Shown: positions 1 through 11,013 of the stretch, piece after piece | How positions within the stretch are numbered: position 1 is the stretch's first letter | Layout: the number at the start of each line of letters is the position of its first letter | Origin: Arctopsyche grandis | Taxonomy: Eukaryota > Arthropoda > Insecta > Trichoptera > Hydropsychidae | NCBI RefSeq assembly: GCF_051622035.1 | Contig: NC_135360.1 | Coordinates: 15,690,501 to 15,754,500 of the forward strand | Reading direction: 5' to 3' | DNA length: 64,000 nt | The notes under the pieces: model-generated | What the model was told of the DNA's origin: nothing | What the model saw: the letters and a program-made list of their open reading frames with translations, nothing else | Databases searched by the model: none | Position numbers and translations under genes: made by a program

Positions 1-633
1 ATTCTAATGTTTTGTCTTAATTTTTCATGCCAATAAATACAATTGAATATTTATATTTGTTTGCATATATTACAATATACTTCTATTACTATATATACAA
101 TATATGAAAGTAAACCAAGCATTTTACGTGAACTCATTAAATTCATGATAAAGAACAAAATGATTTGCTTAATTTCAAACTCTGATACGTCTATAATTCC
201 CCCTTCATGAGAAACAATAATTTTTATGTAAATTAACTTTTAGCGTTTGTACATATGTATATATGTAATATCGTCGCATCCCATATAATTCGATCGAAAC
301 ATGTGATTATTTAACTGATTGTGTAGAGAAATTGAAAAATATTTTTACAGCTTGGCTTTGTTCTAAAAACATCATTATACAAGAAAAATACTGATCTACT
401 GATCATTTTCTAATTTACAATTTTATTTTATTTGGTTAGTAATCATAGTACTATATTATTCTAATGTTAATGCACAGCATAATAGGAAAAAGAGCTCAAA
501 AACCTATTTACAATTGAATATATATTATAATATATAGAAAATGTTATACAATGTAACAAAGATAAACAAATAATGTTACCGACGATTTATTTATGTAGAT
601 GAGTTCATTATAAAATGACGAATTCACTTTTAG
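1..633. other. AT-rich sequence before a terminal exon
   Basis: No gene or repeat is recognised. The stretch is AT-rich and stop-dense in all frames. If the exon at 634 is real, this is the end of the last intron of a + strand gene that begins outside the window. Confidence 0.4.
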
Positions 634-722
634 ATACCGTCCATATTAAAGATGAAGACGATGTCAACGTCCCATTGGCTCCGAAGCTGAGAAACGAAAA
701 CGACCTTCTTTTTTACATATAA
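634..722 (+). CDS. Putative last coding exon of an unidentified upstream gene
   Basis: A plausible 3' splice site (TTCACTTTTAG) ends at 633. It is followed by a frame open for 28 codons plus a split codon, ending in TAA at 720-722. The C-terminus it encodes is acidic, then polar and basic, and ends in LLFYI. A canonical AATAAA lies at 747-752, 25 bases past the stop, as expected of a short 3' UTR. The rest of the gene would lie left of the window. An ATG at 615 could instead start a 35-residue ORF, but a splice-delimited terminal exon fits better. I do not recognise the family from so short a piece. Confidence 0.45.
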
Positions 723-746
723 TTACTATTGTAACAAGTGAACATA

Positions 747-752
747 AATAAA
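747..752 (+). terminator. Poly(A) signal AATAAA
   Basis: Canonical hexamer 25 bases after the TAA of the putative terminal exon. It supports transcript termination before GLRX5. Confidence 0.45.
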
Positions 753-796
753 GGATCCTCTTAGTGTTAGTACGCAATCAGTATTTTCATAGACCT

Positions 797-985
797 CCCC
801 GCGGTACATTTACCGCGGTGAATTAAGATTTGTGATTTGACATACGAACTGTCAAAGTGAAATGAACTTAAAAGCGATTGCCAACCTTCTCGGCGTGGCT
901 AGAGGCTAAAGAGCGTCAGATGCGCTGACAGATGCCCGCGAACTCTTCGCGAAGACCACAAACAACGGCCACGAAGGCCTTTGGC
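797..985. other. GC-rich island with short hairpins, unexplained
   Basis: A perfect 8-bp stem (CCGCGGTA / TACCGCGG, loop CATT) lies at 799-818. It is followed by about 110 bases of unusually GC-rich sequence with further short inverted repeats, for example around GCGAACTCTTCGCGAAG. No reading frame or RNA family is recognised. It may be a transposon remnant or a structured regulatory segment. Confidence 0.3.
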
Positions 986-1053
986 TCGAACATATGTCTA
1001 GTCGATAATAATAAAAATTTCGTAAATAAAAAGTATTTGAGAATATTTTTGTT

Positions 1054-1256
1054 TGTGTGACCAATTTTAAATTTTCGGGTGTGACCAGTTTTCTCGTGAC
1101 CAGTTTTAGCGTGTGACCAGTTTTCTCGTGACCAGTTTTAGCGTGTGACCAATTTTCTCGTGTGACCAGTTTTCTCGTGACCAGTTTTAGCGTGTGACCA
1201 GTTTTCTCGTGACCAGTTTTAGCGTGTGACTAGTTTTCTCGTGACCAGTTTTAGCG
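1054..1256. repeat. 32-bp minisatellite upstream of GLRX5
   Basis: About five to six tandem copies of a 32-base unit. The unit is itself a doublet of GTGACCAGTTTTCTC-like and GTGACCAGTTTTAGC-like halves. Copies differ by point changes and by loss of half-units. It lies 210 bases upstream of the GLRX5 start codon, so it falls in the promoter or 5' UTR region. Confidence 0.85.
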
Positions 1257-1465
1257 TGACGGACGATCACGAGTGACCGATCTAGAGCGACCAGTTGTCC
1301 TGTGACAGGTTCACATTTGACTACTAATAACTGAACCATATAAACATATGTTTGTACTCGTAATTTAAGGTACTTGGTCGATTTTCTCGAGTTTATGGTA
1401 CTTGTCAGTGTCATCTGCGAATAAGTAAGTAAGGTTAGGTAAGTGACGACTTGCGGCCTGCGACG

Positions 1466-2138
1466 ATGAGTGTTTTGGCAAGCTTGCGATGCGTGGCCAG
1501 GAGAGGTCTGTGGAGTGCTGCTTCCACTGGAACAACGAGATGCTTTTCGAGCGATGCATCTTCACCTGACGTGGGCGCTTTGGTCCGCGCGGCGCCTGTC
1601 GTCGTATTCATGAAGGGTGAACCAGCGGCCCCCCGCTGTGGCTTCAGCAATGCCGTAGTTCAGGTCTTCAGGTTGCACGACGTCAAATACGACAGTCACG
1701 ACGTACTTAAAGATGAAAATCTCAGACAAGGTTACTATTACGATTGTATTAATCTACTTGAATGTTGTCACCACACGAAGACATTTTAAAAATTATATCA
1801 ATTCGGTTTTAGTTTTACCTGTATTAGTGGCCAATACTTGTAGTTATCTGATATGTATTTGTGGATCAAATATGGCCCTTTGACTAGTACCTCTACGTGA
1901 TATAACAGTGTATGTACATTTACTCAAAATGATAGTTATATCTTCAATTTTTATTTCAGGTATTAAAGATTTCTCAAATTGGCCGACGATACCGCAAGTT
2001 TTTATAAATGGAGAGTTTGTTGGTGGGTGTGATATTATGCTCCAATTACACCAGTCTGGCGAATTAATTGAGGAATTAAAAAAAGCTGGTATCACAAGCG
2101 CGTTGCTCAAGAAAGATAACGAAAAGAAAGAAGAGTGA
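1466..2138 (+). CDS. GLRX5: Mitochondrial monothiol glutaredoxin 5 (CGFS type)
   Basis: Two exons, 1466-1730 and 1960-2138, join in frame as CAA G|gttact ... tttcag|GT ATT and encode 147 residues, the usual length for this family. Residues 1-30 are rich in Arg, Ser and Ala with no acid until D30, as in a mitochondrial presequence. The active site K50 ... C58-G-F-S is intact, followed by the WPTIPQV glutathione-binding loop and the GGCD motif, all encoded across the junction. In known homologues GLRX5 binds a [2Fe-2S] cluster with glutathione and hands clusters from the ISCU scaffold to mitochondrial acceptors. The start is the first in-frame ATG (1466). An AATAAA lies at 2339-2344. The gene converges on the unknown - strand gene, leaving about 330 bases between stop codons. 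Confidence 0.97.
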
Positions 2139-2338
2139 TTGTTTGGTTCAAAATATACTCTAAGACTCCACTATTTGTCTGTCAGAAAATGTCTGTTCAC
2201 TAGCAATTTTCTTTTTAAATGTGCTTTGTGAATAATATTTTGAATTATTTTATTGCAAACATATGTATTACATATTATGGTGTGCAAACTTTAGTAAAAT
2301 TACTTTATAATATTGTTATTTAGGTTTGTTATTAATTA

Positions 2339-2344
2339 AATAAA
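2339..2344 (+). terminator. GLRX5 poly(A) signal
   Basis: AATAAA 200 bases after the GLRX5 stop codon, in an AT-rich 3' UTR. It is the first canonical hexamer seen after the stop. Confidence 0.6.
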
Positions 2345-2467
2345 TTATAAAAAAAACGCATTTGTTTTATCTGTAATAGTAAAGAGGAATATTCCATATC
2401 GTTTATGTATGTATGAACATATGTATATATTAAGAGAAAAAAGGTTTCATTTTTTATTTGCTACTCT

Positions 2468-3138
2468 TCATTTTTTTATATCACTTAATTTCCTATTGAT
2501 TAATTCTCTTATTGTAAGTCCATCTGTAGTTTCTTTCCCCAGTAAAGCGTAGCATCTTTTCCTAAACTCAGTATTAAAACTGTAGGTGACAACGTTTGCT
2601 ATAGATTCAGCCACACTCTTGCAGTGTTTATCAATTTCTGTTATAGATGCAGTCGCAATCTTGTCGCAATTTACATTTGTGTGAAACGTTACTATGAACG
2701 CATTACATGGATTTGTATTCTTGAAATTTAAAATTGCTTCTTGAATTATGTCGTAAGTCTCATTTACATCAAAAAGCAAGTGAATTTCTTCTATTTCATT
2801 CACATAAGTCAACAATTCTTTTTTGTAACTTTTAATACAGTTTTCAACTATTGTAGTACTAGTTGTTGTGCTTTGTAAAAATACTTTTATTGACATTTTC
2901 AAAGGAGGTAATGTGAGAACGAAAATGTCAGTATTTATATTTCCAATTGATTTCCCACTAACTGAAAATCAAAATTCAATATTATTTGATTATTTTCAAT
3001 GAAATATTTGCAAAGCAAAAATAAATACTTGCCTTTAATCGATATTGTGGAAGTGTTTTCAATAGAAATTATTATAGTCTGTGGTATAAATGAACCATCT
3101 AGAAGCGAATACAGAGAATTAAGCACTATATCTGTCAT
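2468..3138 (-). CDS. Unknown 199-residue protein with a GC-AG intron
   Basis: Exon 1 (3138-3033) begins at the first ATG after an in-frame upstream TGA. Exon 2 (2961-2468) ends in TAA. Joining ATT AAA G|gcaagt to ttttcag|TT AGT keeps one frame for 199 codons and removes a 71-base intron with a GC donor. No GT donor gives an equally clean join. The protein has alternating beta-like (TIIISIENT, DIFVLTLPPL, AFIVTFHTN) and helical segments, and a basic C-terminal tail (RELINRKLSDIKK). It has no signal peptide, membrane span or zinc motif. I do not recognise the family, and no function is proposed. A TTTATT on the + strand at 2453-2458 could be its poly(A) signal. Confidence 0.75.
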
Positions 3139-5322
3139 CTTGATGAATTTCCCGCAACACAGGGCTGCCAATTGTTGCTGTCAAAGACAATACTTTCTAC
3201 AGTGCAACCAACATTGAGATTTATAATTATTTATCTCATTTGAGGTGTATATTTGTACGTCATCACAATTAATAATATCAAATGTGTATATAATTAAACA
3301 GTGGCATCCTTAGAGTTGGTGTCACCTGGTGCAGAAAGTCACAGTGCCCCCCCCCCCCTCCCCAGTCATAAATTCACAAAGAAAAAAAAAATTCTTTTCA
3401 ATGGCAGATATGAGATTCTTGGCTTGGATAGGCTGAAACATGCCTGCTACTTCCTAAACGGTTCTTGATATGATCTGGAGTTCAGAACAAAATCGGTCAA
3501 TTCATTCAAACATTGTCATCTTATTTTCTTCTTGTAAAATGAGTACAGCGTTCCTCGTTTGCTCCCCCGCCAACCTCTTTTTATGTGTTAACTCTGGAGT
3601 CTAGATATTCTCTATTGCGATCATGACCATCTGATTTTAAAAGCGCCTGTTCAACTGCGTTCTCCACTAAGTGAGGGGATTCTCTAGTTATCTTCTAGCT
3701 TACAGTAATGATAATAATTGCACCTCTAGCCACCCTAGAATTGGAATATCATTTTCATGTTTTTTTTTTGCATTGTGTTGGGAGATATTTCTACAAAATT
3801 CAGGTAAACAAACAAGTTTTATTCATTGTCACCCCCCACACCTGCCTTGTGACGCCACTTAATTATAAGAAACTATTTATTTCTGATTATAAATATGCTT
3901 GTAGGGAAGGGCTGCTGTAGATGTTTAGTCTTACTAACTCGGGAAGTTAAAAACATGTAAACAAGAGATTTCTTGATTTTAATTGAAATCTTGAGTTGTG
4001 TACCTTCTATTATTCAATTATAGCAGTTCTATTGTAGGGAATCATCACCCACATGTACAATTATACATGTATGGAGACACAACCGACAATGACCAAATGC
4101 AACGAGTGCTCCCTACAAAAAAATTAGGAACAAAGGACGACCTTCACACCTAGCCCAACAGATATTCTCCTCACAGAAGAGTTCCTATTCAGTCATTCAG
4201 TCAGTCACACAGTTATGCAACAGAAGTTGAACTATCTATTCTCGCTATTCTCCATCGTTCAGTATTTGTTTATCTGTAAAACTTATCTAGATATCAATAA
4301 TGTTTCATCAATATTACAAAGTTTATCATCCTCTTCAGTACACATATACACACTACTACAAAGATCATGAAAACGTGATCAGTGATCGATTCTAAGTTCG
4401 AATCAGTAAAATCTCGAGTTCGAATTTTCGCATGATCACAAAACTTTATCTATCGTTACTACGTACATACATAGATAAAGTAAAAATATTATTTATTGTT
4501 TTCAAAATAATGGATTATTTAGAAATGCGTAATTGATTGATTTTATTTTTAAAATATTATTGGCTACCCGCATGTCAATAAAGTAAGTACAAGTAAGTAA
4601 TAAAAAATACGAATCTAAATACATATGTACTACACTAGTTTTACTAGTCAAGTCGAATAAATCATAAAAAATAAAACAAATACTAGTTATTAAATATTTT
4701 ATTACGTTTCAAAGAACGCATAGCAAGTAATTGAGTAGAAGCAAATAATATTTTTTAGTACATAGTATTGAAAAAATAATCGATATGACAAAATAAATAT
4801 TGATACGTCATAAGCTTATACATAATTTTATGTAAACCCTAATAAAAAACTAACAAATATGAAACATACTACAATTAATTTCAAAATGTAAACAGATTTT
4901 TACCCAATGAACAAACTTATCAAAACACATTGGTGTAATTAACTTATTATCATATATGTATATTCAATTAGGAAACCCACTTAACATTTTAATTGAAAAG
5001 TATAACATAAAAGCGTATGATACCAAATAATAATAACTAATAAATGCTTAAAATTAAGATATGTGAATAGCCTATATTTTTAAACAATTTTATAAACAGA
5101 GTAACCAAAAAGTTTTGGAATATATGTACATACATATAATATGGATAATTAATAATCATAGTAATGTTTGAAATTACAATATAACTGAAAGAGCAAAATA
5201 TAAGAATAAGTAAATGCATTAGTGTTTTAATATTAACATAAAATAAATATGGTAATAAGCTGAAAAAATAAAATTAAAACATAAAGCTATATTATTAAAT
5301 AAAAAGCAATGATGTTAACTGA
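3139..5322. other. Intergenic region between two - strand genes
   Basis: It holds the promoter side of the unknown gene, a poly(C) run near 3349, AT-rich sequence from 3400 to 4360, one dispersed repeat (4366-4481) and an AT-rich block that must include the 3' UTR of RacGAP1. No coding exon is recognised on either strand. Confidence 0.5.
4366..4481. repeat. Dispersed repeat ending in a TTTATCTAT hairpin
   Basis: The segment contains ACGTGATCAGTGATC-like sequence, a CTCGAG(T/A)TCGAATTT motif and a terminal imperfect palindrome (CTTTATCTAT ... ATAGATAAAG, 4444-4481). Related pieces occur at 35407-35470, 46965, 52470-52505, 55240-55290 and 63745-63825. The family is abundant here, but its class is not recognised. 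Confidence 0.6.
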
Positions 5323-8300
5323 TTAAATGCCATCAGGAGTTCCATAAAACTTGCGTTGTCTCGATGACATATTACTGCGAAAAGAAAATAAAGCCAATGA
5401 AAGTATTATTTTTGAAGTATTAATACGTTTAAAGAGAAAAGTATGATCCGACATGATAAAGAATGTTAAATACAACTATGAGATTAACCTTCCATTGACA
5501 GGCGTGTAGAAAAATCCTCGCCGACCCGTTTGACTCGCACTTGACTTTGAGCTCGACGTCAAACTAGGTGTAGATAACAACATGTCTTTGGAAGCCAATG
5601 TCGATGAATGCGGCATTGATTGAGGCATTGTATTAATACGAGGCCGCAGAGAGGGTGTTCGGTGCAAAGGCGGTGTCGCTACCACACTAGATCCATCGGA
5701 ATAAGACACGGCGGCAAAACGCGCCCAATAATCAGACGATATCTCCAACAGTCTTTCCATCACCTATAATAAAATTAAATTTCTTGGTAATTGGGTAATT
5801 ACTTGGTACGTATGTACATATATTTGGTAATATATTTACTGCAAATTGTTGCGCAGTTTGTTGATACATGTAACTAGGATCGGGGTCATTGTCAGAGTAT
5901 CCGATAATCGTCGGTCCGAATACTTTGGATAAGTTTTCAACAGGCATTTTGCATTCCACGCATTCTGCTACTCTATTTGAGATAAAATATATTTGAGTTG
6001 AAATATTATATGTAAATATAAAACAAATGATAAATATTCATTAACATTCAGCTACCTTTGTAAATGAAGCATCATAAAGGCAAGTGTGTCCCTATTCGGT
6101 TGTGGCAATTCACTAATGGCTTGATATAGGGCAGCTTCACTATCATTTCTGTCGGACAGTTCCGTAGCCGACACAAAGTCTATAATAAGAAATAAAAATT
6201 CGAATTTTTGCTTTACAACAAATTAATTCTATTCGTACTAGTGCTAGTCCACGACTTACCAGACCATAGCGAATATGTAATCAACGGTTCCCGCAACGAT
6301 CTTAAGAAATCTTTAATACAGCCACATATTACATTAATGTCAATATTGTTCAGTGGTGGGGCTCCTTTGTGTTTCATGAAACGATCCTAAAAATAACAAA
6401 TATATTTACATACAAAAAAATAAATAAATTTCATAAATATAAAAAAAAACACATACTTTGAGTGCTTTCACTTCTTTTTCGGAGCCAGGAACACGATACA
6501 ATCCAACTTCAACTAGTCCTCTAGCTTCGACTTCATTCACACAATGGATTATAAGTGCTGGTACCATGGGACTCACATTTGGAGTGTAATCAGCAATAGT
6601 GCCCTATAAAATGAATTCAATCAACATTTTCTTGTTTTCAAATAAAAACTACGAAGAAGAACATTGTAGAAACAAACCATTTGGTTGGCACCATTAGAGC
6701 TTGGTGTTCCATTGCAAGGTACACATGGTAGGGGTAAATTATTTTTGCAATCCATATGACAAATGGCACGACAATCTGTGCATTTGACAACGGCTCTTGC
6801 AAATCGTATCCTAAATTACAACAAAAATAGTTATAATTATTCTGCAAGCTTTTTTGCATTATACATACATATGTATATTTAAAGCAATGGTATTACCTGG
6901 TGCCACAAGTTGTGCATGGTTCAGGTCTTATAACAGTTTTATTGGTGAATGTGTGTTGTCGCAATCTAGCAGTGCCACGAGGACTACCGACTCCACCAGT
7001 TCCACCAACAGTATATCCATTATCAGATTCTTTTGCTTTATAAAAAAACAAACAGATTTAATTATAATTAAATAAAATTGGATTATTAAAATGAGTTTAA
7101 TTACAATTAAATTACTTTTTATTGGTATTGGAGGTGGGCAATTTTTGATGTTTGTTGTATAATGTCCATTTTTGTCACCTTTGGATGTTATTTTAATATT
7201 ATATTGAGTTTTTGTCGATTTGGGTGTTGTTTGAGAATTCAAATTGACAGGTAGTTCATCACTATCGTTCTCATTGTTTACAACTCCCTGTAATTATATA
7301 AACATATATGAGTTTTTGATAGTACATATAAATTGTTTTGCATAGAAACGTGTTTCACAAGCTTATATTTAATATTTCATTTGCTAGATTAGGATAGATA
7401 TTTTGTACTAAGGATAAAATAGTATATATGTACAGTAGAAAATTAAAATGAAACGTTAACATGAAATGAAAAGAAATATACCTCGATGACAGAGGAAGCA
7501 ATGATTTTCCCATTTCCAGAGCATTCACCGCATCTATCAACAGTTACTGTTGTAGTAGCAATTAATTTGTTAGTATTAACAGTGCTCACAGTATTGCTTT
7601 CCACCTTTCGAAAAAGCAAAGTAATATAGTCAAAAAATGCAAATAGTTCATAAACATGCTTTGAGGAATAATAATGAGCGTGAATTAGAAAACATGCAAT
7701 GCATTTGTTACAGTCCAAGTGTACATTTAGTTTGTTCATACATGAATCAATCTGGCCAGTTGTGTTGTACACAAAAGAACAAACAAGCGAATTTGTTCAT
7801 GCACAAACTACTCCATTATCCGTCTTCTATGCATGCTTACCCTGGGTTGCAATATAGAATTACCTTTTTCAAAATACTAAGCATTTTGAAAGCTAAAAGT
7901 CTCATGCGATATCTGATGGGAGTCTTTGACTGTTAACACTTTAGTTTGTGTAATGAACAAACTATAATAGTATGCTCTTGAAAGAACCAGGGTGAACACT
8001 TGGACTGTAGCACATATGCTACTTAAATAAAAATCAAGATAGTATTCAATTACTTTGCTGCCACCGGATGAGCATCTCTTCTTTGCCGAAGAATGGCCAT
8101 CACTTGCAGGCATTGAAGGTGGCACAGGGGCAGAGGGCCGGTGTCGTTTCCACGATTTTCTCCGATTCACGAGAGATTCATCCAAATCATCTTCAGAACG
8201 AGAAAAACTTTGGTCGGATAATAAAGTACCTAAAAATGCTCGGTAAGTTACGACAAAGATGGATTTGAATAAAATTCTGGCGAAGAAGAAAGAGTAAAAT

Positions 8301-8939
8301 ACCTGTTGAGTTAAGTTCTGTAATAGTATTGAGTCGAGGGTGCATTAATGGTTCTAGCCCCACGTTAGTCGATCGACTATAAGTCGTATTATTTAAAAAC
8401 GCAAATTTTTCCAAAGTTTCATTATTGATCCGTCCTTTATTTTCGTTGAAAAGTAAATCACGAGCGAGAGCCATTTGTTTTTCCTGAAACATATTTCATA
8501 TTAAAAATAATGATTGCATTATGTTTACAATGTTTGTAAGCAAGTTTAAATATAAACCAAAGCGTCTCGGTCTTGTTCAGCCCTCAATCGTTTTTTTTTC
8601 TCGGAATCGAGCAGTTTACGAGCGTGAATAAATTTCGCTTCCCAAGCTGATATCGCCTTAAGTGATTCTTGTAAATCCTTTTGTAGTCGACCGGTCTCAG
8701 TCAAAGCTCCAGATAACTGCTGTTGCCAATGCGATTGTAACTCCAAAAATTGTAAGAAATCTGAAATCACAAATCGTGGCAATTAATAAAAAGTAAAGTT
8801 ATGATTCATAAATGTAAATGTGACAAGATTTTAGTTTACATTCTTCGGCTGCACCATCGTTCAGAATTGAATTGCAGCGGTTCAGATCGTCAAATTCAGC
8901 CAACAGCGACAAACCAGAAAGTTGGGCGACTTCTGCCAT
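5323..8939 (-). CDS. RacGAP1: Rac GTPase-activating protein 1 (MgcRacGAP/tumbleweed)
   Basis: Fourteen exons read on the - strand: 8939-8840, 8760-8558, 8483-8303, 8229-8054, 7604-7482, 7287-7116, 7035-6897, 6810-6678, 6603-6457, 6386-6260, 6179-6056, 5972-5840, 5763-5489, 5374-5323. All introns are GT-AG and all phases agree, giving 694 residues, slightly longer than the usual 620-640. The N-terminus (about 34-115) is a coiled coil rich in Glu, Lys and Gln. A C1 zinc finger spans about 346-394 with the His-Cys pattern intact (HTF, CTTC, CTDC, HMDC, CVPC). The RhoGAP domain spans about 420-600 and keeps the arginine finger in GLYRVPG (R446). The Ser-rich tail ends [13 protein letters not shown]. 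In known animals this protein pairs with kinesin-6 MKLP1 to form centralspindlin and controls RhoA via Ect2 in cytokinesis. The extra length is mainly in the low-complexity linker encoded by exons 4-6. Confidence 0.96.
7711..8007. mobile_element. Tc1/mariner-type MITE in RacGAP1 intron 4
   Basis: A 297-base element flanked by TA on both sides (7709-7710 and 8008-8009). Its ends are inverted (CAGTCCAAGTGTACA and TGAACACTTGGACTG), and the identity decays inward. It fills most of RacGAP1 intron 4 (7605-8053), the longest intron of the gene. About 85 bases of the same left end recur at 19250-19336. Class is inferred from the TA duplication only. Confidence 0.7.
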
Positions 8940-9470
8940 GATGACGCTTCTGTAGAATAATTTCCATAGTAAAACATATAAGAATAAAGAATCATACAAT
9001 TTTGTCACAAGTAGGTAGAAAAAAATCAATAATGGATATCCAATATGTGCAATAATTCATCAAAGCTAAAGCAAATCAAAGATATTGCACACTTCTGCAA
9101 CGCAAATCGAACGTTACAAAAACCGTTACAACATTTGCTTTTAATGAATACGAATTAAGAATTAGAATGCTAAGCTCAAAAGTGAGTTGAATCAAACGAA
9201 TCAAACTTGAGACATGGTTACAACATTTATAAAGAATCAGTGAGTAACGGATATTTAGTGAATGCGCTAAGTTTGGAGGAAGCTTTTGAAAACATTGTGA
9301 GGAAGGAAGGAATTGAAAAAATTCGTACTGCAGGCGGGGGAGGGGTGAGCGGCGAGCGGTGAGCGGAGAGCAGAAAGAAGGCGGCGAGGGGGGCGCGCGG
9401 TCGATGGGGGCGCACGCCTTTCGGAACTCGACGGCCGACCACACGCACTATCCAACCGAACGCGAATGGC
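8940..9470 (-). promoter_or_regulatory. RacGAP1 promoter / 5' UTR region
   Basis: On the - strand a good 3' splice site (TTATTCTACAG) ends 10 bases before the RacGAP1 ATG, so a non-coding first exon further upstream is likely. A strongly GC-rich, purine-rich segment at 9330-9450 stands out from AT-rich surroundings and is the best candidate for that exon and its promoter. Open frames there are composition artefacts. No TATA box was assigned. Confidence 0.45.
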
Positions 9471-10019
9471 AGTTATCCCCAGTTTGAATCGACAGCTACC
9501 GGTTACGGCCGTAACACTTCATATTACCCCCATTTTAAATATACTTACTAATTGTGTAAACGTGCATACAATAATTGTAATTTTTTTATTTTGCGTGTTT
9601 TGTAGATGAAAATAAGATTTTTTTGCACTACATTTACTTTTTTAAAATTGGTGATCATTTTTGACAGCAGTACGGAACAATTCAATTGAAATTATTTTAT
9701 ATCACTGTCTCAGTACTTTTAATCATAATATAACTATCTATAAAATTACATACATTTGTTTTTTCTGATTCCAATGCTAATCTGTGTTTAAAAAATAATG
9801 AATAATCAAAAATTTAATATAATATTGTGTTTATGTTGGTACTCATGTAAATAAAAAGAAAAAAAACAAGCTTCATAATCATAAATAGCAGTCCACTTGC
9901 ACATGAATCGTTAATAAGATAATGTTTTAATTTCGTGTCTTTTTATTTTTTTATATCCATCACAAATTGACACAAATAAAAAATCGAAAAGAAATGTTTT
10001 AATTTTATCTATCGATCAA
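9471..10019. other. AT-rich intergenic sequence
   Basis: Part of the head-to-head RacGAP1/PKC spacer. No gene, RNA or repeat is recognised. Confidence 0.4.
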
Positions 10020-10173
10020 TGCGTCGTCCACACACACGGTATCTACACCCGATATTTACGAAATTTTACATGTCCAGTTCCCATATTGCAACCTGTGGTT
10101 GCTATTTAGGAACTGGTTATTAATTATTATAAACTAAATATCGGGTGTAGATTCCGTGTGTGTGGACGAAGCC
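10020..10173. mobile_element. Short fold-back MITE, copy 1
   Basis: A 154-base element with about 36-base inverted ends that contain GTCCACACACACGG and ATCTACACCCGATATT. The centre holds a second inverted pair (CCAGTTCC ... GGAACTGG). A second copy of the same family lies 390 bases to the right. No target duplication could be fixed, so the superfamily is unknown. Confidence 0.8.
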
Positions 10174-10559
10174 AGTGAGTATTGATCAGTCTTCATGTTT
10201 ATCGATGAATCAACGGATTGATCGTATTTTGTATTTACTTACCAATCAACAAGTGTTCTATTTATTGATCTATTTAGAGTTTTCAAGTAAAAAAATTTCA
10301 TAATTGTCAATTGTGGTTGACGGTCAACTTGCTATATAAAAAGTAGTCAACATGCTGTGGTTGTGGATATTTTATTTTGATGAAAGCAATCATAATCAAT
10401 AGATAACATTGAAGCCTCCAGTCGACGTTGGTATAATTTTATGCACACAAAATATGCGCACGTGGGAGCAGGCTGCGAATTGCTCAAACATTTGTGACGG
10501 CAGCTTCTATATTTTATTTTTTTCAAAACTTTAAACCAGGACGTATAAAATAGCTCAAT

Positions 10560-10709
10560 GGCTACGTCCACACTACCGATATCTACACCCGATATTCTCG
10601 AATTTTCCATATCCAGTTCCCATATTGCAACCTGTGGTTGCTATTTAGGAACTGGTTATGGAACAATTCGTAAATATCGGGTGTAGATATCGGTAGTGTG
10701 GACATAGCC
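10560..10709. mobile_element. Short fold-back MITE, copy 2
   Basis: Same family as 10020-10173. The central 47 bases, from CCAGTTCCCATATTGCAACC on, are practically identical. Ends are GGCTACGTCCACAC / GTGTGGACATAGCC, and the inverted match continues a few bases outward (GCTCAATGGC / GCCAATGAGC). The inverted arms match better than in copy 1, so this copy is probably younger. Confidence 0.85.
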
Positions 10710-11013
10710 AATGAGCAGGAGTACTACGTCGCTATCATATATACATATTATATATTGCAGAGTATGTTTATTTTTTTCTTGAAGTGAAAGAGAATATTTT
10801 TTTTTCATTTATTTATATTGTAATGTAAAGTTTACATTATATTATGAGGAGGGGGGGAGGGACTTTTTAATATGACTGGCTGGAAGTAAAGTAGCTCCAC
10901 CCACATGGCCGAATCGGTCCCAACTCACAGGGTGGTGACCCAAACTTGACCATGTCATAGAGCCCTTACGATATATTGTGAAAGTAATTTTTGTAAAAAA
11001 ATATTGATAGAGT

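Noticed and set aside
1054-1256. CRISPR-like array of repeats
   Set aside because: The units are contiguous without unique spacers and the genome is eukaryotic; it is a minisatellite.
1451-1465. Five-codon N-terminal extension of GLRX5
   Set aside because: It would need a TTG start; the ATG at 1466 is the first in-frame ATG and gives a normal presequence.
9076-9455. Three overlapping Pro/Ser-rich - strand frames
   Set aside because: They fall in the GC-rich RacGAP1 leader; overlapping frames with no similarity indicate composition bias.
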